A DNA stretch of 64,000 bases from Ignavibacteriaceae bacterium. GTDB taxonomy: Bacteria > Bacteroidota > Ignavibacteria > Ignavibacteriales > Ignavibacteriaceae. Shown piece by piece: positions 1 to 8,715 of this stretch. Position 1 is the stretch's first letter; each line of letters opens with the position of its first letter. The stretch lies in assembly GCA_023229425.1 (NCBI GenBank), contig JALNZG010000002.1:62001-126000 (forward strand), given 5' to 3'. Made by a program: the position numbers and the translations under genes. A model generated the notes under the pieces. That model did no database searches. It was not told the DNA's origin and saw only the letters and a program-made list of their open reading frames with translations.

Positions 1-132
1 GTCGAATTCTTCTTCGTCTTTATGCCGTTTAACAAACATTTTATATTCTTCAAGTTCTTTCGGCTGCAACTTTGATTCAAATCGTTTTAGCTCCTCGAGA
101 TATTTTTTCTGATCTCTATAATAATACGCCAT
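1..132 (-). CDS. Small charged protein, C-terminus cut by the window edge
   Basis: An open frame of 44 codons begins with ATG (complement of 130-132) and runs off the left edge. It is preceded by a strong ribosome binding site, AAGGGAAGGAGA, placed 2-3 bases before the ATG. The visible peptide starts MAYYYRDQKKYLEELKRFES and stays rich in Lys, Glu, Arg and Tyr, which suggests an amphipathic helix or coiled coil. It lies 56 bases downstream of the pyrophosphatase gene on the same strand and may share its transcript. I do not recognise a family and the length is unknown. Confidence 0.6.
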   Translation of the reverse strand, partial: MAYYYRDQKKYLEELKRFESKLQPKELEEYKMFVKRHKDEEEFD

Positions 133-188
133 ATTCTCCTTCCCTTTTTCTCTTAATCGTAATCATAATCTTATATCTTCTTTGCTAC

Positions 189-875
189 TTACCCGCGTAA
201 AGCGGAAGTTAGCATTTCTTCAATATCTCCAAAGCGAATTTGATAATCTTCCTGGCTTCTTTTAATTACTTCGTGCGCCGTTTGCCAATCATAAACCTCA
301 TGTATTTCGCAGTGTTTATGATGTTCATCGCCGGGAACATCTTTGTAAGTCAAGAAGTAGTGGCGCAATCTATCTATTACATTTGCAGGGACATCCTTTA
401 CGCTTTTCATGTTTCCGTAAACAGCATCACCCTTCATAACTGCAATAATTTTATCGTCTGCCTCATTGCCGTCAATCATACGCAAACCGCCGATGGGTAT
501 AACTTCTAATAATATTCCCCCTTGCGTAATGGTTTTTTCTGTAAGCACACAGATATCAAGCGGGTCGCCATCACCGATAATATTTTTTTTGCCGGTTTTT
601 TCCATACTTAATGCGGCAACTTTTTCAGCGCAATAAGTTTGAGGTACTAAGCCGTAAAGAGTTGGACAAAAATTTGAGTACCGCTGCGGTCTATCAACTT
701 TTAAATATCCTGACTGCTTATCAATCTCATATTTCATCGAATCCGTAGGAACTATTTCAATATAAACAGTAAGTTGGTGCGGAGCGTTGTCCCCGGGCGA
801 TATCCCATGCCAGGGATGCGGCTTAAAAAGCAAGCCCATCATTTTCCAAATCGGATCGTTTTTAGGTGGTTTCAA
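189..875 (-). CDS. ppa: Inorganic pyrophosphatase, family I
   Basis: A 228-residue soluble cytoplasmic enzyme that hydrolyses pyrophosphate to two phosphates and so pulls biosynthetic reactions forward. The family I signature DGDPLDICV lies at residues 102-110 and supplies the metal-binding aspartates. YGLVPQTYC upstream matches the usual YGFIP-type strand. The protein has about 30 more N-terminal residues than short bacterial enzymes, as in many Bacteroidota and eukaryotic-like versions. The start is TTG (873-875), chosen because AAAGGA lies seven bases before it; no ATG occurs until residue 12. It is divergent from rluE, with 97 bases between them. Confidence 0.93.
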   Translation of the reverse strand: MKPPKNDPIWKMMGLLFKPHPWHGISPGDNAPHQLTVYIEIVPTDSMKYEIDKQSGYLKVDRPQRYSNFCPTLYGLVPQTYCAEKVAALSMEKTGKKNIIGDGDPLDICVLTEKTITQGGILLEVIPIGGLRMIDGNEADDKIIAVMKGDAVYGNMKSVKDVPANVIDRLRHYFLTYKDVPGDEHHKHCEIHEVYDWQTAHEVIKRSQEDYQIRFGDIEEMLTSALRG

Positions 876-913
876 GTTGATTCCTTTTTTCTTTCCGTAA
901 AAATAAGCAATAG

Positions 914-948
914 TTTGCAGTTGGAAGAAAATGTTTTTGTTAATTTTG
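914..948 (+). promoter_or_regulatory. Candidate Bacteroidota-type promoter for rluE
   Basis: TTTG at 914-917 and TAATTTTG at 941-948 match the Bacteroidota primary-sigma elements TTTG (-33) and TAnnTTTG (-7), with 23 bases between. A second TTG at 921-923 gives a 17-base gap. The site lies 25 bases upstream of the rluE ATG. Assigned by motif only. Confidence 0.4.
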
Positions 949-972
949 ACGTAGCGAAAAGAAAAAAGTCTG

Positions 973-1536
973 ATGAAAAAAGAATTTAAATATTTTGTTG
1001 TGAATAAGCCGTTTGGTGTGCTGTCTCAATTTACCGATCATAGCGGAAGAGAAACACTTGCCAGCCTTTTTTCTTTTTCGAAAGGTGTTTATCCGGTCGG
1101 GAGACTTGATTACGATAGTGAAGGACTTCTTCTTTTAACGAATGATAAAACACTTACCGATAAATTGCTTCATCCTATACAAAAACTAGAAAAAGAATAT
1201 TTAGTTCAAGTTGAAGGGGTGCCGACCGAAGAGGCTTTGTTACATCTTAGCGCCGGTGTAGTAATCGAAAACAAAAAGACACTCCCGGCAAAAGTAAAAA
1301 TCCTACAAGATCAATCACCTTTTGAAGAAAGAATTCCGCCAGTCCGATTCCGCAAAACAATTCCGACTACATGGTTGAGCATTACTATTATTGAAGGACG
1401 AAACAGACAAGTCAGGAAGATGACCGCCGGAGTTGGATTTCCTACTTTACGATTGGTGAGAATAAGAATTGGTAAAATCCAACTTGGGAGCTTACGCTTG
1501 GGGGAAGTAAAAGAAATAAGAGCAAGTTCTTTTTGA
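973..1536 (+). CDS. rluE: 23S rRNA pseudouridine synthase, RluE type
   Basis: A 187-residue RsuA/RluB/E/F-family enzyme that isomerises a uridine in 23S rRNA (U2457 in E. coli). The catalytic motif GRLDYDSEGLLLLTND carries Asp46. Several blocks match my memory of E. coli RluE closely: LSQFTD near residue 18, TLPA near 104, IPTTWLSIT near 130 and EGRNRQVRKMTAGVGFPTL near 141. There is no N-terminal S4 domain, as expected for RluE rather than RsuA or RluB. It is a single gene, convergent with the thioredoxin-like gene and only two bases from that gene's stop, so there is no room for a classical terminator. Confidence 0.88.
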   Translation: MKKEFKYFVVNKPFGVLSQFTDHSGRETLASLFSFSKGVYPVGRLDYDSEGLLLLTNDKTLTDKLLHPIQKLEKEYLVQVEGVPTEEALLHLSAGVVIENKKTLPAKVKILQDQSPFEERIPPVRFRKTIPTTWLSITIIEGRNRQVRKMTAGVGFPTLRLVRIRIGKIQLGSLRLGEVKEIRASSF

Positions 1537-1538
1537 TT

Positions 1539-2042
1539 TTATTTTTTTACCAAAATTCCTTCTAAATCTTTTTCAAGTGTTTCTTTCGGAGTTTCAATAA
1601 TTCTTCCAACTTCTAATCCATCATTATAAAAAATCATTGTTGGAACAAGTTCAATGTTGAAAGGAGAAATATCTATTCCGGCTGCTTCTTTTTTTCTATC
1701 AACCATTATCAACTTCACTTTGGCTGATGGAAAGTTTAGCGAGTCGAGAATCTTGTAAAACCGAGGGACCTCTCTTCTGCTGTCGCTGCACCACGTTCCC
1801 ATCACGATGGTTATTGAGTGAAACTCGTTATCTATGTTAACATGAGCAAGTGTTTCTTTATCAAGATTATAATTTTCGTATTCAGAATTATACCACCAGG
1901 CGAAAGAGGTATCTTTAAATGCTTCACGGTCACAAATGCCAACAAGCATCGGCTTGCCGGATTTTTGATCTATCACACATTGGTTTGTTATTTGCGCCAG
2001 AGTAACAAGTGAAAAAAAGAAGATAAAAAATAAACTTTTCAT
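1539..2042 (-). CDS. Secreted thioredoxin-like protein with a single cysteine motif
   Basis: A 167-residue protein with a signal peptide (residues 1-16, hydrophobic, ending LVTLAQ) and a thioredoxin fold. Fold hallmarks are strand SITIVMGTWCSDSRREVPRF near residues 76-95, then KVKLIMVD and the cis-proline region ELVPTMIFYNDGLEVGRI. The usual CxxC site is WCSDS, so only the first cysteine remains; this rules out an ordinary disulfide oxidoreductase cycle and fits a monothiol or peroxiredoxin-like partner role. One further cysteine pair lies near the N-terminus (around residues 22-37). It lies one base after nadK on the same strand and may be co-transcribed with it. Confidence 0.75.
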   Translation of the reverse strand: MKSLFFIFFFSLVTLAQITNQCVIDQKSGKPMLVGICDREAFKDTSFAWWYNSEYENYNLDKETLAHVNIDNEFHSITIVMGTWCSDSRREVPRFYKILDSLNFPSAKVKLIMVDRKKEAAGIDISPFNIELVPTMIFYNDGLEVGRIIETPKETLEKDLEGILVKK

Positions 2043-2043
2043 A

Positions 2044-2937
2044 TTACGTTCCTTTCAATTGATGGCTGTTTTTTCTTACATCCAATCCCCAAAGCAGTTT
2101 TGAACGAAGAATATCAAAGTAATTTGCGGAGTCCATGTGTACTAACTTCAACGATTTTTCACTTTTAGAAATAACGATATCTAGCGGGGGCGAAAATTCC
2201 ATTACACGCTGACCATCACAGTTGACTTGTAATTTTGTATGCATTGATTCTGCTGTAATATAAATTCTTTCATTACTTGGCAGAACCAAAGGACGCATAG
2301 TTAACGTGTGAGGTGAAATGGGGCTGAGAGTAATAACTTCGGCTTTTGGACTTACAATCGGTCCACCGACAGAAAGCGAATAACCGGTTGAACCGGTTGG
2401 CGTGGCAACAATCAAACCGTCAGCCGAAAAAGTTGTAACATATTCGCCTTCGACATAAATTGTCAGTTCAATCATTTTGGGCCAACCGCCTTTATCAATA
2501 ACCAAATCATTGACCGCAAATAATTCTTCGCATGAAATATTTTTGCAATGTCCGACAAGCACAATTCTTTCTTCAATTGAATAACGAGAATTTTTTATGT
2601 CGCTAAAGAGTTGTTCAATTCCTTTGATATCAACCTCGGCTAAAAACCCGAGTTTGCCAAGGTTAATACCGAGAACAGGTTTGTCAAATTGATGGGCAAT
2701 ATAGGCGGTTGAAAGCATCGTGCCGTCTCCGCCAAGTGAAATTAATATGTCGCAGGTTTCAGCAACTTCTTCAGCGGGAGCGAAGTAAGTTGGCTGCGTC
2801 AATATTAGAGGAAACGATCCATGCAATGAATCATTAATAAGAAATTCATAATTATTTTCTTTAAGGCGCTCAACCAGAACTTGCAGAGTGTTTGTAAGTT
2901 CGTCTTTGGTTGTATTGCCGAATATTCCAAATTTCAT
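2044..2937 (-). CDS. nadK: NAD kinase
   Basis: A 297-residue cytoplasmic enzyme that phosphorylates NAD+ to NADP+ using ATP or polyphosphate. The GGDGT motif of the diacylglycerol-kinase-like fold is at residues 69-73, and the second signature, PTGSTGYSLSVGGPIVSP, is near residues 180-197. VNDLVIDKGG corresponds to the conserved NDxxI block. The gene abuts DUF1844 with no intergenic base and ends one base before the thioredoxin-like gene, so this is a tight minus-strand cluster. Confidence 0.94.
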   Translation of the reverse strand: MKFGIFGNTTKDELTNTLQVLVERLKENNYEFLINDSLHGSFPLILTQPTYFAPAEEVAETCDILISLGGDGTMLSTAYIAHQFDKPVLGINLGKLGFLAEVDIKGIEQLFSDIKNSRYSIEERIVLVGHCKNISCEELFAVNDLVIDKGGWPKMIELTIYVEGEYVTTFSADGLIVATPTGSTGYSLSVGGPIVSPKAEVITLSPISPHTLTMRPLVLPSNERIYITAESMHTKLQVNCDGQRVMEFSPPLDIVISKSEKSLKLVHMDSANYFDILRSKLLWGLDVRKNSHQLKGT

Positions 2938-3264
2938 TTAGGCTTCCGGTGGTTTTTCTTCTCCGCCTGCTACTTCAGGTGAGGCGGTTTTTTCTTTTTT
3001 GTCTTTCTCAACTTCTTCTACATAGTTTAATTTTAGCTCGCGTAAAACTTCGTTGATAAATTTCTCCTCATATTCACCAAGGTTTCCTTTAGTTTTTGTC
3101 GCCAGCATATCGAGCGTATCAATCGCATATTTTGACATCTCAAGATTTCGTTCAATTTTGTCGCTCATTGGATTTTTCAATTTCCCCATCGACATCATTG
3201 CCCATTGCTGTTGCTGCATGATCAACTGCATAAATAAAACTTCATGATTAGTGGTTTCGGACAT
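2938..3264 (-). CDS. DUF1844 family small protein
   Basis: A 108-residue protein matching the DUF1844 pattern: HEVLFMQLIMQQQQWAMMSM at the start, then MGKLKNP and IDTLDMLATKTKGNL, ending in a Glu/Lys/Pro-rich tail. DUF1844 proteins are helical, cytoplasmic and of unknown function, and are widespread in Bacteroidota, Planctomycetes and Deltaproteobacteria. The stop codon directly precedes the nadK start. Four bases separate its start from the glycosyltransferase upstream of it on the same strand. Confidence 0.8.
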   Translation of the reverse strand: MSETTNHEVLFMQLIMQQQQWAMMSMGKLKNPMSDKIERNLEMSKYAIDTLDMLATKTKGNLGEYEEKFINEVLRELKLNYVEEVEKDKKEKTASPEVAGGEEKPPEA

Positions 3265-3267
3265 ATT

Positions 3268-4065
3268 TCATTTCTCCTTTTGTTGATAGAGTTCCCATAG
3301 TTTTGCGTATTTGGTAAAAACATAGTGTGATGAAAAGACGGCTAAAAGAAATCCGTGAAAACCGTCTAAAAATCCTAACCGAAAAATATACATTTTTAGA
3401 AAGATAAATAAGGGACGCAGCAATACATCTGTTTTCTTGAAAGATTTTTCCCTTTTGAAAAGTTCTTTCGCCGCGAGTGAAGTGTATGAATTAAATTTTG
3501 TAAAATAATGTTCAATTGACGGATCTGTAAAGTGATCAATATCGTTTATGAACATTCCAACTTCTTCATTAACAAGCAGATATTCATGCACATCGTTTCC
3601 GCTGAATTGAATTTTATCTTTTCGGAAAAGACGCGTAACTCTACCCGGATACCAGCCGGAATGTTTTATCCATTTCCCTAAAAAAAAAGCACGCCGCGGG
3701 AAAGAATATGCGATAAACTTCGGAATAGATTTTTTAAAATGAAGCAATTCATCGTTTAACGGCTTGGTTACTGCTTCATCTGCATCAATCCAAAATATCC
3801 AATTGTTTGAAGCGAGTGAAAGCCCCTGCTGTTTTGTTTTTGAAAATCCTTCCCAGGTGACTTTTTCATACCGGACTTGTGGAAATGTACGAACAATTTC
3901 TTCGGTTCGATCTGCCGTTGTGTCATCAATTAAAACAATTATTTCATCAACACACGCAAGCTGACTTTCAATACAGCGAGTTATGTTTTGTTCTTCATCT
4001 TTTGCAATAATAAGTGATGTAAGTTTTATTTGATTAATGCTTTGCATTTGTTGTATCATTTCCAT
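3268..4065 (-). CDS. Glycosyltransferase family 2, WaaE/KdtX-like
   Basis: A 265-residue GT-A fold transferase. The N-terminus reads LTSLIIAKDEEQNITRCIES, the nucleotide-binding strand EIIVLIDD follows near residue 47, and the metal-binding DxD equivalent is WIDADEAV near residue 92. The architecture, with GWYPGRVTRLFRK near 140 and a C-terminal amphipathic part ending KYAKLWELYQQ, is that of WaaE/KdtX-type enzymes that add glucose or heptose to the LPS core. It is a paralogue of the gene at 11718-12479. The start overlaps the preceding glycosyltransferase by 10 bases if M1 is used; M3 would give a classic ATGA overlap. Confidence 0.85.
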   Translation of the reverse strand: MEMIQQMQSINQIKLTSLIIAKDEEQNITRCIESQLACVDEIIVLIDDTTADRTEEIVRTFPQVRYEKVTWEGFSKTKQQGLSLASNNWIFWIDADEAVTKPLNDELLHFKKSIPKFIAYSFPRRAFFLGKWIKHSGWYPGRVTRLFRKDKIQFSGNDVHEYLLVNEEVGMFINDIDHFTDPSIEHYFTKFNSYTSLAAKELFKREKSFKKTDVLLRPLFIFLKMYIFRLGFLDGFHGFLLAVFSSHYVFTKYAKLWELYQQKEK

Positions 4066-4862
4066 TTAACTTGTCGCCAGTATTTTACAATTGAAAGAAG
4101 TCCGGTTTTAGCTAAAAAAGATTTCAAAATAATTCTAGATCGCCTAAGTAAATAATAATAAACTGCTTTAGCATTCCATAATTTATTTTTTTGTAACGCG
4201 TTTTTCACTTCGACAACACTTTCTTTTTCTTGCAACCACGAAGAGCCTCCACCTCGCATAAAAACGAGCGGTGTTCCGGTAAGATAAATTCCTTTTTCTA
4301 AAAATTTTGGGATTTTGTTTGACATGCGGCAAATAAGCTCAAAGTCCATTGCAATGCGAAAGGTTGTATCAAAAAGACCGGCTTGTTCAAAACATTTTTT
4401 CCTAACAAACATTGCCGGATGATTAAAAGGCATAGCTTGCTGAACCGGACACATCAATGGCTTGCGAATGTTAGATCCGTATTTTTCATCTTCAAAAAAA
4501 ATATTGCCATGGACAAAAAGGATTTCTTCGTTAACGAAAGCATCACTAACTTTTTGAAAAACATCTTCGTTAAAATAATAATCGTCTGAGTTTAAAAATG
4601 CGATAATTTCTCCCGAAGCTAGAGCAATCCCCTTGTTGAATGCATCCGAAATGCCACTATCCATTTCTGAAACCACAATAAGTCTTTCCAGCGATCTCTT
4701 TGATTCATATTCCTCCCGTATTAATTGAAGAGTAGCATCTTGACTCTGATTATCAGCAACGATCTGTTCATAATCTGTGTAAGTCTGCGTCAGCACAGAT
4801 TGAGCATTCTGCCGAAAATATTTTTCAGAATTGAATGTCGGTGTAATTACGGATATTTTCAT
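4056..4862 (-). CDS. Glycosyltransferase family 2
   Basis: A 268-residue GT-A transferase beginning MKISVITPTFNSEKYFRQNA, with QSQDATLQL near residue 58 and the DxD-type motif FLNSDDYYF near 89-97. HPAMFVRKKCFEQAGLFD near 146-163 is the usual acceptor-site block of GT2 proteins related to WcaA. Donor and acceptor cannot be told from sequence. It is the first gene of a minus-strand pair, with the WaaE-like gene overlapping its 3' end, and diverges from the two GT4 genes across a 131-base gap. Confidence 0.85.
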   Translation of the reverse strand: MKISVITPTFNSEKYFRQNAQSVLTQTYTDYEQIVADNQSQDATLQLIREEYESKRSLERLIVVSEMDSGISDAFNKGIALASGEIIAFLNSDDYYFNEDVFQKVSDAFVNEEILFVHGNIFFEDEKYGSNIRKPLMCPVQQAMPFNHPAMFVRKKCFEQAGLFDTTFRIAMDFELICRMSNKIPKFLEKGIYLTGTPLVFMRGGGSSWLQEKESVVEVKNALQKNKLWNAKAVYYYLLRRSRIILKSFLAKTGLLSIVKYWRQVKWK

Positions 4863-4886
4863 GCTATTTTAGAAGGATTCCATTTC

Positions 4887-4922
4887 TTTGAACAAAGATA
4901 AGCATAATCACTTAAAATTTTG
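4887..4922 (+). promoter_or_regulatory. Candidate promoter of the GT4/sugar-transferase operon
   Basis: TTTG at 4887-4890 and AAATTTTG at 4915-4922 (7 of 8 to TAnnTTTG) are 24 bases apart, in the gap between divergent glycosyltransferase genes and about 70 bases before the start at 4994. Motif-based and tentative. Confidence 0.3.
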
Positions 4923-4993
4923 GACGCGAAAAGAAAGCATCTAAAAGGTTTTCTTTGCATATTTAAATAGAAAATTTCAATTGTTTAAGAGAG

Positions 4994-6169
4994 ATGACTA
5001 AAAGCGAAAATTCTATTTTACTTCTGTCCGTAATGGATTCATGGGGAGGCGGTGAAGAAGTGTTATTAAAAATTGCACTTCACGTTCATGGCTTTGTTTT
5101 TTTTATTGCTACACCTCCGGGAAATCCGGCAGAAGTTTATTTACAGCATAAGTTGAACGTTTTTTCTTTAGTAAGTTTAAAAAAAATTTATCGGAAAAAT
5201 GATGGCTGGACAATCCTAGACAAACTGAAAACGCTTGCAAATATTGCGAAGTCTGCGCTACCGCTTTATCTTTTTATGAGAACGAAGAATGTTTCCATTA
5301 TCGCTGCCAACGGCAATTTTGCCGCATTATTTGCACTTCCGTTTGTTTTTTTTTTCAAGAAAAAACTTGTGGTTATTCAACATCTGTTGTATGAAAAAAA
5401 CTCTTTTGAAGGAAAACTTCTCAAAACTCTTGCAAAATATTCAGATAAATTCATTTGTGTTTCAAAAAGTGTCGTAGATAATATTCAATTTTTTACGGAC
5501 GAAAGTACCGACGAAAAGAGCACAGTAATTTATAACGGAATTTCTCTCCCTGCGGAGAACAGCGAAATGCAAAAATTCCCTGTTTCTGAAGATGAAATAC
5601 GTTTTGCAATCGTGGGCAGTATTATTCAAGAAAAGGGACATGATAGAATCATCGAAGTCTTTTCGGAACTTGTTTCTGTTTTCCCGCAATGCATGTTGTA
5701 TATTTTGGGAGACCCGCGTAAAGAGGAATCTTCAAAATTCTTTTATCAATCACTAAAAGATTCTGTGGAGAATTTCAATATCGGTGACAAGATTTTTTTC
5801 AAGGGATATGTTACCGAAAAAGATGATCTCTTCAATCAGATAGATATTTTAATAAATTATTCTATAGTTCCTGAATCCTTTTCATTGACGGTAATTGAAG
5901 CATTAGCACGCAAAAAAATAGTAATTGCTTCGAACGAAGGTGGGCCTTCCGAAATAATCCGACATGGTGTTAACGGTTTTTTAGTTGAACCGAGGAACAA
6001 GCAAGCTCTTTTGCAGATGATGAAGAATGTCGTCAGACAAATTGAAAATGATGAGTTGAATGAGATCAGGAAAACCGGTCGCGCAACTGTTGAAAAAAAT
6101 TTTTCACTTGATAATTTTACAGAAGCCTATAAAAACATGTTCGAGACTTACACACTTGAAGGAAAATAA
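4994..6169 (+). CDS. Glycosyltransferase family 4
   Basis: A 391-residue GT-B retaining glycosyltransferase. The N-terminal domain starts with a GGGEEVLLKIA loop (residues 16-26); the C-terminal domain shows FAIVGSIIQEKGHDRIIEVF near 206-225 and the donor-site EX7E-type block ESFSLTVIEALARKKIVIAS near 296-315, followed by GGPSEIIRHGVNGFLVEP. The family uses nucleotide-activated sugars at the inner membrane to extend lipid-linked glycans. An AGAG ribosome site precedes the ATG. The stop codon shares one base (TAATG) with the next GT4 gene, so the two are translationally coupled. Confidence 0.88.
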   Translation: MTKSENSILLLSVMDSWGGGEEVLLKIALHVHGFVFFIATPPGNPAEVYLQHKLNVFSLVSLKKIYRKNDGWTILDKLKTLANIAKSALPLYLFMRTKNVSIIAANGNFAALFALPFVFFFKKKLVVIQHLLYEKNSFEGKLLKTLAKYSDKFICVSKSVVDNIQFFTDESTDEKSTVIYNGISLPAENSEMQKFPVSEDEIRFAIVGSIIQEKGHDRIIEVFSELVSVFPQCMLYILGDPRKEESSKFFYQSLKDSVENFNIGDKIFFKGYVTEKDDLFNQIDILINYSIVPESFSLTVIEALARKKIVIASNEGGPSEIIRHGVNGFLVEPRNKQALLQMMKNVVRQIENDELNEIRKTGRATVEKNFSLDNFTEAYKNMFETYTLEGK

Positions 6170-7299
6170 TGCAGAGTAAATTAAAAACAGCAATCGTCCA
6201 TGAATGGCTTGTTAATTATGCCGGTTCTGAGCATTGTATCGAATCTTTCCTAAATATTTGGAGTGAAGCAGATGTTTTTACGCTGGTTGATTTTCTTAAT
6301 CAACAAGATCGAGAAACAATTGTTCAAGGAAAATTTCCTCAGACTTCATTTATTCAAAAATTACCATTCGCAAAAAAACATCACCGCTCTTACTTGCCTC
6401 TCTTTCCTCTTGCTATTGAGCAATTTGATCTTTCTGCCTATGACGTTATTCTTTCAAGCTCGCATGCAGTGGCAAAAGGGGTGATTACAAGCTCTCAGCA
6501 GCTTCATATATGTTACTGCTATACTCCGATGCGTTATGCATGGGATTTCACGCATCAATATTTGAAGGAATCAAATTTGCATAAAGGGATGAAAGCGGCA
6601 GTTGTAAAATTGTTTCTCCACTATTTGCGCATTTGGGATTATTCAACAGCTAACAGAGTAGATCATTTTATTGCCATCTCAAATTATATTGCAAGACGCA
6701 TAAAAAAAACCTACGCCAAAGATGCGGTAGTTATTTATCCGCCTGTAGATACAAAATTTTTTCCGTGTGAACTAGACAAAGAAAATTATTATGTGACGGC
6801 TTCGCGGTTAGTTCCTTATAAAAGAATTGATTTAATAGTTGAAGCATTTGCAAAAATGCCGGATAAAAAATTGCTTGTGATAGGAGAAGGTCCGGAGAAA
6901 GAAAAAATATATTCCAAAGCAAAAAAGAATATTGAATTCCTCGGCTATCAAGACGGCGAGGCATTAAAAAAATATTTGCAAAAAGCCAAAGCCTTTGTTT
7001 TTGCCGCTGAGGAAGACTTTGGAATTGTTGTAGTTGAAGCTTTAGCTTGCGGAACGCCGGTTATTGCACTCCGTAAAGGCGGAACAACGGAAACGATCGT
7101 TCATTTAAAAAACGGAATCCATTTTAATGAACAGACATCTGATGCAATCATGCATGCAGTTCTTGAATTTGAAAAGAATGAACACCGGTTTGATTCATTA
7201 GAAATTAGTAACTTTGCCAGACAGTTTGACCGTTCAGTTTTCGAAGAGAAGATTACTGAGTTTGTTACGCAAAAAGCAGAACAATTTTTTAATCAATAA
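6169..7299 (+). CDS. Glycosyltransferase family 4, WbaZ-like
   Basis: A 376-residue GT-B enzyme. It opens with KTAIVHEWLVNYAGSEHCIE and has HICYCYTPMRYAWDFTHQYL near residues 108-127, both typical of the WbaZ/mannosyltransferase branch. The C-terminal domain has ASRLVPYKRIDLIVEAF and the donor motif EEDFGIVVVEALACGTPVIA near 282-301. The sugar is probably a hexose such as mannose, by family resemblance only. It overlaps the upstream GT4 by one base and lies 18 bases before the polyprenyl-phosphate sugar transferase, so all three should form one operon. Confidence 0.88.
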   Translation: MQSKLKTAIVHEWLVNYAGSEHCIESFLNIWSEADVFTLVDFLNQQDRETIVQGKFPQTSFIQKLPFAKKHHRSYLPLFPLAIEQFDLSAYDVILSSSHAVAKGVITSSQQLHICYCYTPMRYAWDFTHQYLKESNLHKGMKAAVVKLFLHYLRIWDYSTANRVDHFIAISNYIARRIKKTYAKDAVVIYPPVDTKFFPCELDKENYYVTASRLVPYKRIDLIVEAFAKMPDKKLLVIGEGPEKEKIYSKAKKNIEFLGYQDGEALKKYLQKAKAFVFAAEEDFGIVVVEALACGTPVIALRKGGTTETIVHLKNGIHFNEQTSDAIMHAVLEFEKNEHRFDSLEISNFARQFDRSVFEEKITEFVTQKAEQFFNQ

Positions 7300-7317
7300 A
7301 TTATTTTTTCAGATACA

Positions 7318-8715
7318 ATGTTTGTAAATAAAGACTCCATTTACCATTTCAGATTAACGTTTGATTTACTCTTTATCGCCGTATCCTTTCTTATTGCAGC
7401 AGTAGCCGCACAATCGTTTGCCACTTTATTTTCACGCGATTATATGTTTGGACTACTGCTCATCTTGCTGTTCGTCTGGTATTTCACCGCAAATGCAATC
7501 GGATTTTATGAGGATACCGGCTCACAGAATTTTTCATTTCAATTTATCGGTACAATAAAGCATGTCAGCGTTCAAATGATGTTTGCGATCCTTTTTATTT
7601 TTATCAGCAAAGAAAATTTATTCACTAGAAATTTCATCCTCTATTACGGATTTCTTTTAATATTCTTCATCAGTCTTAGGATAATCTCTTTCCAACTGAT
7701 CGTAAATTATCTTCGTAAAAAAGGAAGGAACGTTCGTAAATTAATTATTATTGGGGCAGGAGAAGTTGGACAAAATTTTTGGCAGATGCTTGGAAAGAAT
7801 AATCAACTTGGTTATCAGTTCCTTGGATTTGTCGGCGAGCAATCCTCCATAATTGAGAACCGGTACTTAGGAACCGTTGACCAACTTTCGCAAATCATTC
7901 ATACACATCACGTTGAAGAAGCTATTGTTGCGCTTTCGAAGGATGATGCAAATCTTCTTGATGACATAATAAAAATTTGCAACATTAATGCAATTCGCAC
8001 GCATATTATTCCCGATTATTTCCGCTTTGTATCAAAGAAGTTCAAGATAACAATGTTCGACAAATTCCCGATCATTACCGTAAGAGACGAACCTCTGCAA
8101 GAAATTCAATGGCGGATTGTAAAAAGAGTTTTTGATATTCTTATTTCTTTAATTGTGATTTTCTTAATTACATCCTGGCTCTTCCCGATTTTAATCATCA
8201 TTCACAAATTCTCCTCACGCGGAAAAACATTTTACATTCAAGATAGGATTGGAAAGAACAATAAGGTTTTTAAGTGTTTTAAATTTCGCACCATGTATGA
8301 AAATTTTGATGATAAAAAATTCATTCCAACTACTATTGACGATCTGAGGATAACCTCATTTGGAAAATTTTTACGGCGGTCAAACTTGGATGAACTGCCA
8401 CAAGTGTTTAATGTTTTGTTGGGTGAAATGTCAATTGTCGGTCCGCGCCCGCACGCAATTGCATATAACGAGTTGTACAAAGAATTTTTTGATGAAATTA
8501 AATTGCGAAGTTTAGTGAAACCGGGGATTACCGGCTGGGCACAAGTGCACGGTTTGCGCGGCGATGTTCTTGATGAGGAAGAAAACAAAATGCGCACTCG
8601 TAAACGTATCGAATATGATATTTGGTATATTGAAAATTGGTCGGTCTGGCTCGATATTCAAATAATCCTTTTAACTACTTGGCAAATGGTTAAGGCTGAT
8701 ACGAAAGGGATTTAA
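7318..8715 (+). CDS. Polyprenyl-phosphate sugar-1-phosphate transferase (WbaP/WcaJ family)
   Basis: A 465-residue initiating enzyme that transfers a sugar phosphate from a UDP-sugar to undecaprenyl phosphate and so starts a surface polysaccharide repeat. The order is: four N-terminal membrane helices (about residues 12-125), a Rossmann-like domain with LIIIGAGEVGQNF near 141, a further membrane helix near 275-300, then the catalytic domain. Catalytic motifs are KCFKFRTMY, RRSNLDELPQVFNVLLGEMS, VGPRPHA and KPGITGWAQVHG. The stop overlaps that of the convergent O-antigen ligase-like gene: the TTAA at 8712-8715 supplies both TAA codons. Confidence 0.92.
   Translation: MFVNKDSIYHFRLTFDLLFIAVSFLIAAVAAQSFATLFSRDYMFGLLLILLFVWYFTANAIGFYEDTGSQNFSFQFIGTIKHVSVQMMFAILFIFISKENLFTRNFILYYGFLLIFFISLRIISFQLIVNYLRKKGRNVRKLIIIGAGEVGQNFWQMLGKNNQLGYQFLGFVGEQSSIIENRYLGTVDQLSQIIHTHHVEEAIVALSKDDANLLDDIIKICNINAIRTHIIPDYFRFVSKKFKITMFDKFPIITVRDEPLQEIQWRIVKRVFDILISLIVIFLITSWLFPILIIIHKFSSRGKTFYIQDRIGKNNKVFKCFKFRTMYENFDDKKFIPTTIDDLRITSFGKFLRRSNLDELPQVFNVLLGEMSIVGPRPHAIAYNELYKEFFDEIKLRSLVKPGITGWAQVHGLRGDVLDEEENKMRTRKRIEYDIWYIENWSVWLDIQIILLTTWQMVKADTKGI

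Noticed and set aside
8238..8597. A 119-codon minus-strand frame inside the sugar-1-phosphate transferase gene
   Set aside because: Antisense to the catalytic domain, without start signals.
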